Source of the DNA: Variovorax sp. OV329
GTDB taxonomy: Bacteria; Pseudomonadota; Gammaproteobacteria; Burkholderiales; Burkholderiaceae_C
Reading direction: 5' to 3'
DNA length: 64,000 nucleotides
NCBI RefSeq assembly: GCF_900114785.1
Contig: NZ_FOUG01000005.1
Coordinates: forward strand, 310,001-374,000
Below the pieces are notes generated by a model. It saw only the letters and a list, made by a program, of their open reading frames with translations. It was not told the origin of the DNA and did no database searches. Shown one piece after another: positions 7,602 through 16,587 of the stretch. The position numbers and the translations under genes are program-made. Positions within the stretch are counted from its first letter, which is position 1, and the number at the start of each line of letters is the position of its first letter.

Positions 7602-9890
7602 GTGTCCGCACCTGCGCCCTCCCCGTTGCCTGAAGCCTCTTCCGAACTGACCGTGTCGGTGCGGCGGCTGTGCGCCTTCGCCGCCCAGGCGGGCGACCTC
7701 GACCTGCGCTTCACGCCTGCGCCCACTGCGCTGCAAGGCATGGCCGGCCACCGCCTGGTGCAGGCACGGCGTGGCCCGGACTACGAGACCGAGGTCACGC
7801 TCGACTGGCGCTTCGAGGGCCTGCGCGTGCGCGGCCGCGCCGACGGCTTCGACCCGCAGGCGCAGCGCCTGGAAGAGATCAAGACGTGCCGCGGCGCCGC
7901 CGAAGGCGTCAAGCCCAACCAGCGCGCCCTGCACTGGGCACAGGCCCGGGCCTATGCCGCCATGCTGTGCATCGAGCGCAAGCTGCCTGGCCTGCGGGTG
8001 GCGCTGGTGTACTTCGACCTGGACAGCGAGACCGAGACCACGCTCGAAGAGCAACTGGACGCCGCCACCCTGTGCGAGCAGCTGCAGGCGCTGGCTCAGC
8101 GCTATCTCGGCTGGGCGCGCTCGCAGGCGCGCCGCGCCGAGGCTTTGTCGCAAGCCTTGTCCGGCCTGTCCTTTCCCCGACCCGCGTTCCGGCCCGGCCA
8201 GCTCGAGTTGTCGCGCCGAATCTACCAAGCCAGCGCTGCGCGGCGCTGCCTGCTGGCGCAGGCGCCCACCGGCATCGGCAAGACGCTGGCCTCGATCTAT
8301 CCGATGCTCAAGGCCAAGGCGCAGCATCGCATCGACAAGGTCTACTTCCTCACCGCCAAGACGCCGGGCCGTGCCGTCGCGCTCGAGGCATTGCGCGAGC
8401 TTCGCGACAAGGGCACGCACGACCTGCGGGTTCTGGAGATCGAGGCGCGAGAATCGGCCTGCGTGCATCCGGGTGCCGCCTGCCACGGCGAGGCTTGTCC
8501 CCTCGCGCGCGGCTTCTACGACCGGCTGCCCGCAGCGCGTGAAGAAGCTGCCGCCATCCCGGTCCTGGACCGCGCCGGGCTCTCGAAGCTGGCCGCAAAC
8601 CATGCCGTGTGCCCCTATTTCCTGGCCCAGGAAATGGCGCACTGGTGCGACGTCATCGTGGGCGACTTCAACTACTACTTTCATCCCAGCGCCTTCCTGT
8701 ACGTGCTGGCGCGGGAGGAAGAGTGGCAGGTGTCGCTGCTGGTGGACGAGGCGCACAACCTGCTGGAACGCGCGCGCGCCATGTACTCGGCACAGCTGAG
8801 CGACGCCGCCTTCGACGCGGCGCGCAAGCTGGCGCCACCGGCGGCTGCCCGCGCGCTGAAGGTGCTGCGCACCGAGTGGCGCCGCGCCGAGGACCAATGC
8901 GCGGGCGATGCGCTGCTGGACACGCTGCCCGACAACCTGCTCTTCGCGCTGCGCGATTCGGCCGCATGCCTGGCGGAGCACTTCAACGCCAATCCCAAGC
9001 TGCCCGAGGGCCCCTTGCACGCCCTCTTCTTCGAAGTGCTGCAATTCGCCCGCCTGGCCGAAAGCTTCGACGAGCATTCGGTGCTGGACTTCTCCCCCGC
9101 CGGCGACGCGAGGCAGTTGGCCCTGCGCAACCTGATCCCTGCGCCCTTCCTGCGCCCGAGGTTCGCCGCCGCGCGAAGCTGCGTGTGCTTCTCGGGCACG
9201 CTCTCGCCCTTCGACTTCTACCGCGACACCCTGGGCCTGCCGGAGAACACCGCCACGATCGACGTCGACTCGCCCTTCGAGGCGCGGCAGTTGGACGTGC
9301 ATCTCGCACGGGCGCTGTCCACGCGGCTGGAAGACCGCCCCCATTCGCTCTCACGCCTGGTCGACATCCTGGCCGCGCAGTTCGAGCGCCGCCCCGGCAA
9401 CTACCTGGCCTTCTTCAGCAGCTTCGAATACCTGGACATGGCCGCCGACGCGCTCGCGCTACGCCATCCGCAGGTCCCGGCCTGGAGCCAGCGGCGTGGC
9501 ATGCGCGCAGACGAGCGCAGCGCCTTCGTCGAGCGCTTTCGCACCGGCGGCACCAGCGGCATCGGCTTCGCGGTGCTGGGTGGCATCTTCGGCGAAGGCG
9601 TGGACCTGCCCGGCGAGCAACTGGTGGGCGCCTTCATCGCCACGCTGGGCCTGCCGCAGCACGACCCGCTGAACGAGCGCATGCGCGCGCGCATGGAAGA
9701 GCGCTTCGGCAACGGCTATGCCTATACCTATCTCTATCCCGGCATCCGCAAGGTGGTACAGGCCGCCGGCCGCGTGATCCGCAGCGAGAGCGACGAGGGC
9801 GTGGTGTGGCTGCTGGACGAGCGCTTCGCCCGGCCCGAGGTGGCACGGCTGTTGCCCGCCTGGTGGGAACCGCGCCTGGCAAGAATTTGA
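7602..9890 (+). CDS. RecB/Cas4-like nuclease fused to an XPD/DinG-family Fe-S helicase
   Basis: A protein of about 762 residues (numbering below from an alternative GTG at 7587). The N-terminal part has the ordered RecB/Cas4 nuclease motifs: His55, Asp86 in GRADG, Glu97-x-Lys99 in LEEIK, and Gln119-x3-Tyr123. The superfamily 2 helicase follows, with Walker A APTGIGKT (226-233), the likely Fe-S cysteines Cys292, Cys299, Cys304 and Cys342, a DEAH box (387-390), and motif VI QAAGRVIRSESDEG near the C-terminus. It probably unwinds and cleaves branched or damaged DNA. I prefer the GTG at 7602, because 7587 lies inside the LexA-type box. A stand-alone helicase name such as dinG would be only approximate. 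Confidence 0.88.
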   Translation: MSAPAPSPLPEASSELTVSVRRLCAFAAQAGDLDLRFTPAPTALQGMAGHRLVQARRGPDYETEVTLDWRFEGLRVRGRADGFDPQAQRLEEIKTCRGAAEGVKPNQRALHWAQARAYAAMLCIERKLPGLRVALVYFDLDSETETTLEEQLDAATLCEQLQALAQRYLGWARSQARRAEALSQALSGLSFPRPAFRPGQLELSRRIYQASAARRCLLAQAPTGIGKTLASIYPMLKAKAQHRIDKVYFLTAKTPGRAVALEALRELRDKGTHDLRVLEIEARESACVHPGAACHGEACPLARGFYDRLPAAREEAAAIPVLDRAGLSKLAANHAVCPYFLAQEMAHWCDVIVGDFNYYFHPSAFLYVLAREEEWQVSLLVDEAHNLLERARAMYSAQLSDAAFDAARKLAPPAAARALKVLRTEWRRAEDQCAGDALLDTLPDNLLFALRDSAACLAEHFNANPKLPEGPLHALFFEVLQFARLAESFDEHSVLDFSPAGDARQLALRNLIPAPFLRPRFAAARSCVCFSGTLSPFDFYRDTLGLPENTATIDVDSPFEARQLDVHLARALSTRLEDRPHSLSRLVDILAAQFERRPGNYLAFFSSFEYLDMAADALALRHPQVPAWSQRRGMRADERSAFVERFRTGGTSGIGFAVLGGIFGEGVDLPGEQLVGAFIATLGLPQHDPLNERMRARMEERFGNGYAYTYLYPGIRKVVQAAGRVIRSESDEGVVWLLDERFARPEVARLLPAWWEPRLARI

Positions 9891-9993
9891 AAGCGGCGTG
9901 GCGTCCTACGCACAAGCCCTGCGCCGTACGACGGTAGCCGGGCGTTACGCTCTGGACACTGGCGCTCGTATTGAACCACACGCAGAAGCCACC

Positions 9994-10293
9994 ATGTTGA
10001 TGACGCCCCCGACCCCGCAGCAGCTCGCCTTGCTACTCGACGAGGAACTGCAAGATCTTGCCGCCCTGTGGCGCAAGCAGGCGGCGCACGGCGTGCGGCC
10101 GGCCTTCGGCGTTGCACATGCGCTGGAAGCGGAATGCCGGCGCCGGGGCCGCGAGCACATGGCCCAGTTGCGCCCCGCGCGCGTGTCGGCATCGGCCGAC
10201 GAAGGGCGCTGGTGGAACCGGCTCTGGCCGCAGGGCGTTGCGGCCAACAAAAAAGGACTCGGCATGTCTGCGGAGTCCTTGATGCTTCCCTGA
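9994..10293 (+). CDS. hypothetical protein
   Basis: A 99-residue protein of unknown function. The central part (LLLDEELQDLAALWRKQA then AAHGVRPAFGVAHALE) looks like amphipathic helices. The C-terminus carries WWNRLW. I set the start at the ATG 9994; the frame is open further upstream to 9898 but that stretch looks non-coding. The last codons cross the minus-strand terminator of tRNA-Val, so the protein end is constrained by, or coincidental with, that hairpin. It is probably a real gene, but this is not certain. Confidence 0.5.
   Translation: MLMTPPTPQQLALLLDEELQDLAALWRKQAAHGVRPAFGVAHALEAECRRRGREHMAQLRPARVSASADEGRWWNRLWPQGVAANKKGLGMSAESLMLP
10248..10280 (-). terminator. intrinsic terminator of tRNA-Val
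   Basis: On the minus strand AGGACTC and GAGTCCT pair (plus-strand 10254-10260 and 10273-10279) and are followed by TTTTTTG. It lies 21 bp after the tRNA 3' end and overlaps the end of the opposite hypothetical gene. Confidence 0.85.
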
Positions 10294-10300
10294 AAAGGCT

Positions 10301-10377
10301 TGGTAGGCGCGATTGGATTCGAACCAACGACCCCCACCATGTCAAGGTGGTGCTCTAACCAACTGAGCTACGCGCCT
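10301..10377 (-). tRNA. tRNA-Val (anticodon GAC)
   Basis: A 77-nt tRNA on the minus strand with encoded CCA (plus-strand TGG at 10301). The acceptor arms AGGCGCG and CGCGCCT pair. The anticodon stem CCACC/GGTGG encloses loop TTGACAT with anticodon GAC. The D-arm GCTCAGTTGGTTAGAGC and T-loop GGTTCGAATCC are canonical. Confidence 0.97.
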
Positions 10378-10428
10378 AAGCGTTTCCTAGGAAGACCGCG
10401 ATTGTAGCAAACTTTTCGAGAGCTTCTG

Positions 10429-12633
10429 TCATCGACGGCGCGCGGAGCGCACACCGTTCACCGCCTTGACCACCTGCAGCACCTGCGAGAGGCGCGTCGC
10501 GTCGGCGATCTCGATGGTGAACGTCATCCAGGCCGTGCCCTTCACCGACTGGGTCTGCACGCCGATCACGTTCATCTTCTCGCGTGCGAACACGTCGGAG
10601 ATGTCGCGCAGCAGGCCCTGGCGGTCGGCCGCCTCCACCGCCACGTCCACCGCGTAGACCGCGCCCTGGTCTCCCTTGGGGCTGCCCCATTCGACGTCGA
10701 CCACGCGCTCGGGCTGGTTCACCGACATCGAGCGGAAGTTGCTGCAGTCGGCCCGGTGGATGCTCACGCCGTGGCCGCGCGTGACGAAGCCTCCGATGGC
10801 ATCAGGCGGCGCAGGCCTGCAGCACTTGGCCAGCTGGGTCATGAGCGATGAGACGCCCACCACCAGCACGCCGCTCTTGCCCGCCTTGTCGCTGCCACGC
10901 GATTTCTTGATGAGCACGCCGTCGTCGGCCTGCGCCGGTGCCTCGGCCGGACGCAGCAGGTTCTCGATGTTGCGCAGCGAGAACTCGTCCTTGCCCACCA
11001 CCTCGAACAGGTTGTCGGCCGACTTGAAGCCAAGCCGTCCTGCCAGGTCTTCCAGCCGCAGTGCCGTCTTGCCTTCGCGCTGCAGCAGTTTCTCCACCGC
11101 CTCGCGGCCGCGAGCGATGGTCTCGTGCGTGATCTGCGCGTTGAACCAGGCGCGCACCTTGGCGCGCGCACGGTGGCTCGCCAGGTAGCCCAGGTCGGCG
11201 TTGAGCCAGTCGCGCGACGGGCCGCCGTCCTTCACTGCGATGACCTCCACCGTCTGCCCGTTCTGCAGCGGCGTGTTCAGCGGCACCATGGCCCCGTCCA
11301 CCCGCGCGCCGCGGCAGCGGTGGCCCAGGCTGGTGTGCACGCTGTAGGCGAAGTCCACCGGCGTCGCACCCTGCGGCAGCTCGACGATGGCCGCATCGGG
11401 GGTGAGCACGTAGATGCGGTCGTCGAACAGGCCCTTGCCCTGCTCGCCGCCCGACAGGTCGCGCTCCCAGGCCAGCAGCTGGCGCAGCACCGCGATCTTG
11501 GCGTCGTACTCGCCGCCGGCCCAGACGCCTGCATACCCCTTGGTGCCGGCCTCCTTGTAGGCCCAGTGCGCAGCCACGCCGTGCTCGGCATGGTCGTGCA
11601 TCTCCTCGGTCCGGATCTGGATCTCGATGGGCTTGCCCGCATGGCCGTTGATCCGCTCGCGCACCACCGTGTGCAGCGACTGGTAGCCGTTGGGCTTGGG
11701 CCGCGCGATGTAGTCGTCGAACTCCTCGTCGATGGGCTGGAAGTTCGAATGCACCCAGGCCAGGGCCGCGTAGCAGTCCTTCACGTCGGGCACGATCACG
11801 CGCAGCGCCATGATGTCGAAGACCTGCGCGAAGTCCAGCGACTTGCCGCGCATCTTCTTGACGATGCTGTAGATGTTCTTGGGGCGCCCCTGCACGTTGG
11901 CCTGGATGCCCTCGGCACGCAGGTCCTGTTCGAGGCGGTTGCGCAGCTGCTCGATGTAGCCCTCGCGCTCGGCGCGCTTTTCCTCCAGCAACTGGGCGAT
12001 CAGCTTGTAGGTTTCGGGCTCCAGGAAGCGAAACGACAGGTCCTCGATCTCCCACTTGACCTGCCAGATGCCCAGCCGATTGGCCAGCGGCGCGAACACC
12101 AGGAGCGACTCGCGCGCCACGCTCTCGGTCACCGGGCGCCGCACCGAGGCCGCGAAGCGCAGCGTCTGCAGGCGCGAGGCCAGGCGCAGCATCACCACCC
12201 GCAGGTCGCGCGAGAAGGCCAGCAGCATCTTGCGCACGTTCTCGGTCTGCGTGCCCATGCCTTCGATGAGGTGGCCGGCGCCGGGCGCCGAGCGCGCCTG
12301 TTCCTGCACCTGCACCAGCTTGGTGGTCTCCACCGCCAGCAGGGCAAAGTTCTGGCCGAAGACCTTGGCAATGACTTCCAGCGGCTTGTTCAGGTGCTGG
12401 CAGGAGTACACCAGGTAGCTGGCTGCCTGCATGGCCTCGGAGCCACCCATGCGCTCGACGATGGCGGCCACCGCATCCGCGTGGGCCAGGGTGTTCTCGC
12501 CGGTCTTGAGGGTCTCGCCGGCGATCAGCGGCTCGGCGAACGCACGCGCGCGCGCCAGCATGTTCTCCATGGCCGGAGAACTGTCTGCGGTGGCGGCCGA
12601 CAACGCGGTTTCAGTGATGTTGTCGGCGCTCAC
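10429..12633 (-). CDS. relA: (p)ppGpp synthetase RelA
   Basis: Stringent-response synthetase that makes (p)ppGpp on stalled ribosomes. The order is a pseudo-hydrolase domain, the synthetase domain (RGKSLDFAQVFDIMALRV; PKPNGYQSLHTVV), a TGS domain (IYVLTPDAAIVELPQGATPVDFAYSVHT) and a C-terminal ACT domain. The hydrolase HD dyad is replaced around SYLVYSCQHLN, as in monofunctional RelA, so hydrolysis must depend on a separate SpoT. The GTG at 12633 (MSADNITE...) is chosen because the longer frame to 12717 begins with an unconserved Trp-rich stretch that overlaps the upstream gene. The start is uncertain. Confidence 0.94.
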   Translation of the reverse strand: MSADNITETALSAATADSSPAMENMLARARAFAEPLIAGETLKTGENTLAHADAVAAIVERMGGSEAMQAASYLVYSCQHLNKPLEVIAKVFGQNFALLAVETTKLVQVQEQARSAPGAGHLIEGMGTQTENVRKMLLAFSRDLRVVMLRLASRLQTLRFAASVRRPVTESVARESLLVFAPLANRLGIWQVKWEIEDLSFRFLEPETYKLIAQLLEEKRAEREGYIEQLRNRLEQDLRAEGIQANVQGRPKNIYSIVKKMRGKSLDFAQVFDIMALRVIVPDVKDCYAALAWVHSNFQPIDEEFDDYIARPKPNGYQSLHTVVRERINGHAGKPIEIQIRTEEMHDHAEHGVAAHWAYKEAGTKGYAGVWAGGEYDAKIAVLRQLLAWERDLSGGEQGKGLFDDRIYVLTPDAAIVELPQGATPVDFAYSVHTSLGHRCRGARVDGAMVPLNTPLQNGQTVEVIAVKDGGPSRDWLNADLGYLASHRARAKVRAWFNAQITHETIARGREAVEKLLQREGKTALRLEDLAGRLGFKSADNLFEVVGKDEFSLRNIENLLRPAEAPAQADDGVLIKKSRGSDKAGKSGVLVVGVSSLMTQLAKCCRPAPPDAIGGFVTRGHGVSIHRADCSNFRSMSVNQPERVVDVEWGSPKGDQGAVYAVDVAVEAADRQGLLRDISDVFAREKMNVIGVQTQSVKGTAWMTFTIEIADATRLSQVLQVVKAVNGVRSARRR

Positions 12634-12685
12634 GGAAGAGCGCTGCTGCGAAGGTACTGCTACCAAATCCGAAATCCAATTCTTC

Positions 12686-13633
12686 TCAATCCAGGAGGAA
12701 GTCCACCACCACGCCATGCTGCGCAGGTGATACCAGCGTGGGCGCGTGGCCCACTTCCTCGAACTCGACCAGCCGGGCCTTCGCGCCCCGCTGTGTCATG
12801 GCCTGCGCGGTCTGGCCCGTCAGCAGGTCCGACTGCGCACCGCGCAGCAGCAAGGTGCGGGCGGAGATCGCGTCATACAAGCCCCACATCACGGCCTCGG
12901 CCTGGGTGGCCGCCTCGGGCGTGATGGCGCGGATGGGCGCGCCGATGGCCGGGTCGTAGTGCAGCATGACAGGGCCGCCGGTCTCGCCGGACGCCGCCTT
13001 GGCGCTGCCGTCCTCGCTGCGCTGTGCCGCGGGGACCACCATGTGGCGCGAGAGCTCGAGCCATTCCTCGCGCGTGTGCGCGCCGAAACTGGTCGACAGC
13101 AGCCACATGGCATCGGCCGCGGCTTCCAGGCTGTCGTGGCGTCCGCCCTTGCCCACGTAGGCACCGATGCGCTCGACCGCCGACTGGCTGATCGCGGGGC
13201 CCACGTCGTTGAGCACCAGCCTGCGGATCGGCGAAGGCAGCGGCAGCTTCGGACTGCCGGCGATGGCCATGCCGATCAGGCCGCCCATGCTGGTGCCGAC
13301 ATAGTCCAGCGTGACGATCTCCCGCTGCGCATGCAACTGCGCGAGCAGTGCCAGCATGTCGGCTGCATAGGTGGGCAACTGGTAGCCCTGCGGGTTGCGC
13401 AGCCAGTCGCTCTGGCCGCGCCCGACCACGTCGGGGCACACCACGCGCAGATGACCCTTTGCGCGCGCCAGCAGCGCCTGCGCCAGGACGTCGAAGTCGC
13501 GCCCCTGGCGGGTGAGCCCATGGACGCACAGCACGACGTGCGGCGCGTCGTCCTCGCCCCACTGCCAGTAGGCCATGCGGTGGCCACCATCGGCGTCGGC
13601 GCAGGTCACGAAGCGGAGGGAAGGTCCTGTCAT
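12686..13633 (-). CDS. alpha/beta hydrolase
   Basis: A 315-residue alpha/beta-hydrolase-fold enzyme. Visible features are the oxyanion HG pair (VHGLTRQG, about 39-40), the nucleophile elbow GTSMGG with Ser115, an acid in RGAQSDLLTG, and the catalytic His in EEVGHAPTL. The ATG at 13633 has an AAGG element upstream; a longer frame to 13672 adds a basic, unconserved leader. It is divergent from 3-hydroxybutyrate dehydrogenase and 52 bp from relA. A role in hydroxybutyrate oligomer hydrolysis is possible from position alone. The substrate is unknown. Confidence 0.85.
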   Translation of the reverse strand: MTGPSLRFVTCADADGGHRMAYWQWGEDDAPHVVLCVHGLTRQGRDFDVLAQALLARAKGHLRVVCPDVVGRGQSDWLRNPQGYQLPTYAADMLALLAQLHAQREIVTLDYVGTSMGGLIGMAIAGSPKLPLPSPIRRLVLNDVGPAISQSAVERIGAYVGKGGRHDSLEAAADAMWLLSTSFGAHTREEWLELSRHMVVPAAQRSEDGSAKAASGETGGPVMLHYDPAIGAPIRAITPEAATQAEAVMWGLYDAISARTLLLRGAQSDLLTGQTAQAMTQRGAKARLVEFEEVGHAPTLVSPAQHGVVVDFLLD

Positions 13634-13699
13634 TTTTCTGCCTTGCGTCCTGTGCCGATAATCTCGCTGCATCCTAAATCATCCGGAGAATTGCTCATC

Positions 13700-14470
13700 A
13701 TGCTCAAAGGCAAAACCGCTCTTGTCACGGGGTCCACCAGTGGCATCGGCCTGGGTATCGCTTCCGCGCTGGCTCAGCAAGGCGCCAACATCGTGCTCAA
13801 CGGCTTCGGCGACCACGAGGCACCGAAGGCGCAGATTGCCGCCTACGGCGTGCAGGTGGACTACCACGGCGCCGACATGAGCAAGCCCGACCAGATCGAG
13901 GACATGATGAAGCACGCCGCCGCGCGCTTCGGCCAAGTCGACATCCTGGTGAACAACGCCGGCATCCAGCACGTGGCCAATGTCGAGGACTTCCCCGCCG
14001 ACCGCTGGGATTCGATCATCGCCATCAACCTCACCAGCGCCTTCCACACCTCGCGCCTGGCCGTTCCCGCCATGCGCGCGGCCAACTGGGGCCGCATCAT
14101 CAACATCGCCTCCGCGCACGGCCTGGTGGCCTCGGCCGGCAAGTCGGCCTACGTGGCCGCCAAGCACGGCATCGTCGGCTTCACCAAGGCGCTGGCGCTG
14201 GAGACCGCCACCACCGGCGTCACCTGCAACGCCATCTGCCCCGGCTGGGTGCTCACGCCCCTGGTGCAAAAGCAGATCGACGACCGCGCGGCACGCGAAG
14301 GCATTCCGGTCTCGAAGGCGCAGAACGAACTGCTGGGCGAGAAGCAGCCTTCGCTGCAGTTCACCACGGTGGAGCAGCTGGGCGGCCTGGCCGTGTTCCT
14401 GAGCTCGCCGGCGGCCGACAACGTGCGCGGCGTGGCCTGGCAGATGGATGGCGGCTGGACGGCCCAATAA
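13700..14470 (+). CDS. bdhA: 3-hydroxybutyrate dehydrogenase
   Basis: A 256-residue SDR enzyme that oxidises (R)-3-hydroxybutyrate to acetoacetate in PHB breakdown. It has TGSTSGIG (10-17), NNAG (85-88), catalytic Ser138, Tyr151 and Lys155. The family-specific segments CNAICPGWVLTPLV and the C-terminal MDGGWTAQ match bacterial D-3-hydroxybutyrate dehydrogenases closely. A CCGGAGAA Shine-Dalgarno sequence precedes the ATG. With phaR in the same window, it supports a PHB-storing host. Confidence 0.93.
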   Translation: MLKGKTALVTGSTSGIGLGIASALAQQGANIVLNGFGDHEAPKAQIAAYGVQVDYHGADMSKPDQIEDMMKHAAARFGQVDILVNNAGIQHVANVEDFPADRWDSIIAINLTSAFHTSRLAVPAMRAANWGRIINIASAHGLVASAGKSAYVAAKHGIVGFTKALALETATTGVTCNAICPGWVLTPLVQKQIDDRAAREGIPVSKAQNELLGEKQPSLQFTTVEQLGGLAVFLSSPAADNVRGVAWQMDGGWTAQ

Positions 14471-14471
14471 T

Positions 14472-14529
14472 AAAGGCCCCCGAGGGCGCTCGGCCGCCTT
14501 CGGAGCGGCCGGGCGGCGGCCGGGGCCTA
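14472..14529. terminator. GC-rich stem-loop between convergent bdhA and SIMPL gene
   Basis: AGGCCCC near 14476 can pair with GGGGCCT near 14522, enclosing a second nested GC-rich hairpin (CGGCCGC...GCGGCCG). The 56-bp gap separates two convergent genes, so a shared terminator is plausible. No T-tract is present. Confidence 0.4.
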
Positions 14530-15240
14530 CTTCAGCTGCACCGAGCCCGACACGTTGACGACGACGTTCGCCTTGCCCGGTTCCACCGGGACGGGCGCGT
14601 CGGCCGAAGCGGCCATCGGTGCCTTCATCGCCATCACGCGGGGCATGGGCGAACCGAACTCGGAATTGACCGCGACCTCGCGCAGGGTGTAGCCGCCGAA
14701 GCCGAAGTCCTTGGCCAGCAGGCCGGCCCGCTGCTTGAAGGCTTCGATGGCCAGGGTCTGCGCCTGGGTCTCGGCACTGGTGCGGCTCTCGCGGGTGAGG
14801 CCGTAGCTGATGTTGCCCACCGTCATCTGGTCCAGGCGGCCAGCCACCTGCGACACGCGGGCGAAATCACGGCCTTCCAGCAGCAGCTCGGCGCTGCCCT
14901 GCCAGCCGGCCGGCTTGCCGTCGCGGTTGTAGCGCGGGTGCAGGTTGAAGTTGCCGGTGCGCACGTCCAGCTGGCCGGGCTGGGCGCTCTTGCGCGCCTC
15001 GGTCAGGGCGGCGTCGAGCACCTGCTTGAGCTGCGCCTGCACCGCAGCGGCGTCGCTGCCGTCGCGCGTGGCCTGCAGCGAGATGCTGATCATGTCCTGC
15101 GGGACCTCCACCGTGCCGCTCGCTGAAAGCTGCAGCACGTTCTGGGGCGGCGCCCATCCCCCCGGCGCACTCTGCGCCATGGCCAGACCGGCCATTGCCA
15201 GTGCGCCGCAGGAAACGATGAGCTTGATTGCGTTTTTCAA
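14527..15240 (-). CDS. SIMPL (DUF541) domain periplasmic protein
   Basis: A 237-residue exported protein. The signal peptide is clear: MKNAIKLIVSCGALAMAGLAMAQ, cleaved after about residue 22. The mature part is a SIMPL/DUF541 domain recognised by LSASGTVEVPQDMISISL and ISYGLTRESRTSAETQAQTLAI. E. coli YggE is a relative linked to oxidative-stress tolerance; the biochemical function is unknown. Three Met-Ala-rich repeats (MAMKAPMAA) lie near the C-terminus. Confidence 0.87.
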   Translation of the reverse strand: MKNAIKLIVSCGALAMAGLAMAQSAPGGWAPPQNVLQLSASGTVEVPQDMISISLQATRDGSDAAAVQAQLKQVLDAALTEARKSAQPGQLDVRTGNFNLHPRYNRDGKPAGWQGSAELLLEGRDFARVSQVAGRLDQMTVGNISYGLTRESRTSAETQAQTLAIEAFKQRAGLLAKDFGFGGYTLREVAVNSEFGSPMPRVMAMKAPMAASADAPVPVEPGKANVVVNVSGSVQLK

Positions 15241-15303
15241 AACGAAAGATTCCCTTCAATAGTGTCGAGTGTTGGAACGCCTGCCCGGACGGCTTTCGCC
15301 CGG

Positions 15304-15675
15304 TCAGGGTGCGAATCCGCGCGTGCCGGGCGCCGCGCCGGGCGCGGGCGCCGTCGACGGCGTGCCGGGGGCCGGCGGCGTGAGCACCGTGCCCTCCAGC
15401 TTGCCGGCCGGCCCTTGCGCCTTGCTGGGCAGCAGCCATTGGTACCGAACCTGCTCGCGCAGTTCCGCGCGCTCGGCGGGCGTCAGGCGGCGGCCGATCT
15501 CGGCTTCCTGGCGGCGGATGTCGTCGCGCTCCTGTGCGCGGTGGGCTTCCACTGCCTTGCGCACCTCGATGCGGGTCTGCTCGGCCGTGGGCACGGGGCG
15601 CGGCGACGGGGTCGCCGCCCCGGCGGAAGGAACCGCCAGGGCCAGGGGTACGAGCAGGGTCAGGACACGTCGCAT
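15304..15675 (-). CDS. hypothetical secreted protein, Pro/Ala-rich tail
   Basis: A 123-residue protein with a signal peptide (MRRVLTLLVPLALAVPSAGA). The mature part has a charged helical segment, RRLTPAERAELREQVRYQW, similar to short exported helical proteins of Comamonadaceae. It ends in a low-complexity Pro/Ala/Gly tail. Function is unknown. It is 63 bp upstream of the SIMPL gene on the same strand and divergent from ompR. Confidence 0.7.
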   Translation of the reverse strand: MRRVLTLLVPLALAVPSAGAATPSPRPVPTAEQTRIEVRKAVEAHRAQERDDIRRQEAEIGRRLTPAERAELREQVRYQWLLPSKAQGPAGKLEGTVLTPPAPGTPSTAPAPGAAPGTRGFAP

Positions 15676-15850
15676 CTAGGGTGGAGAAGCGCAAAGGGTG
15701 CGACTTTGCCATTGGTCTGCGACTGCTCTGCACCCCCGAACGCGAGCGGTCGCAAGTTTTGTAACTTTGTGTCAACACACGGCCAAAACGGGCTCAATGG
15801 CCCGCCAACCGCTTCAGAATCGACGCTGTTACAAATTCAGTGTTGTTGAA

Positions 15851-16582
15851 ATGACTCAAACACCTGCCCGTACGGACAAGATCGTCATCGTCGACGACGA
15901 CGCTCGCATTCGTGATCTGCTGCGCCGCTACCTCACCCAGGAGGGGTTCGAGGTGATCGTCGCGGAGGACGGCAAGGCGCTCAATCGCATACTTTTGCGT
16001 GACACGGTCGACCTGATCGTGCTCGACCTGATGATGCCCGGCGAAGACGGCCTGTCTGTCTGCCGCCGACTGCGCGCTGCCAACGATCGCACCCCCATCA
16101 TCATGCTGACCGCCAAGGGCGAGGACGTGGACCGCATCGTCGGCCTGGAAGTCGGCGCCGACGACTACCTGGGCAAGCCCTTCAACCCGCGCGAGCTGCT
16201 GGCCCGCGTGCATGCCGTGCTGCGCCGGCGCCCGCCGCTGGAAGCGCCAGGCGCGCCCTCCACCGACAACGAGACCGTCACCTTCGGCCCCTTCAGCTTC
16301 GACCTGGGCTCGCGCACCCTGCGCAAGGACGGCGAGGAACTGTCGCTGACCACCGGCGAGTTCGCCATGCTCAAGGCGCTGGTGCGCCATCCGCGCCAGC
16401 CGCTGTCGCGTGAGAAGCTGGCCCAACTGGCGCGCGGCCGCGAGTTCGAGCCCTTCGACCGCAGCCTGGACGTGCAGATCTCGCGCCTGCGCAAGCTGGT
16501 CGAATCCGACGCAGCTGCGCCACGCTACATCCAGACCGTCTGGGGCGTGGGCTACGTGTTCGTGCCGGACGGCACGACCTGA
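15851..16582 (+). CDS. ompR: OmpR-family osmolarity response regulator
   Basis: A 243-residue response regulator. The receiver domain has the acidic pocket VDDD (14-17), phospho-acceptor Asp59 in LDLMMPGEDG and Lys109 in GKPF. The C-terminal winged-helix DNA-binding domain ends with TVWGVGYVF. SLDVQISRLRKLVE and LTTGEFAMLK are typical of OmpR itself. The ATG at 15851 gives a family-length protein. The kinase gene starts 5 bp after the stop, so the two form an operon. Confidence 0.95.
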   Translation: MTQTPARTDKIVIVDDDARIRDLLRRYLTQEGFEVIVAEDGKALNRILLRDTVDLIVLDLMMPGEDGLSVCRRLRAANDRTPIIMLTAKGEDVDRIVGLEVGADDYLGKPFNPRELLARVHAVLRRRPPLEAPGAPSTDNETVTFGPFSFDLGSRTLRKDGEELSLTTGEFAMLKALVRHPRQPLSREKLAQLARGREFEPFDRSLDVQISRLRKLVESDAAAPRYIQTVWGVGYVFVPDGTT

Positions 16583-16587
16583 GCGCA

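Noticed and set aside
12634-12717. RelA N-terminus MAWWW... starting at 12717
   Set aside because: The segment is unconserved, overlaps the hydrolase gene and has no Shine-Dalgarno; I kept it only as an alternative start.
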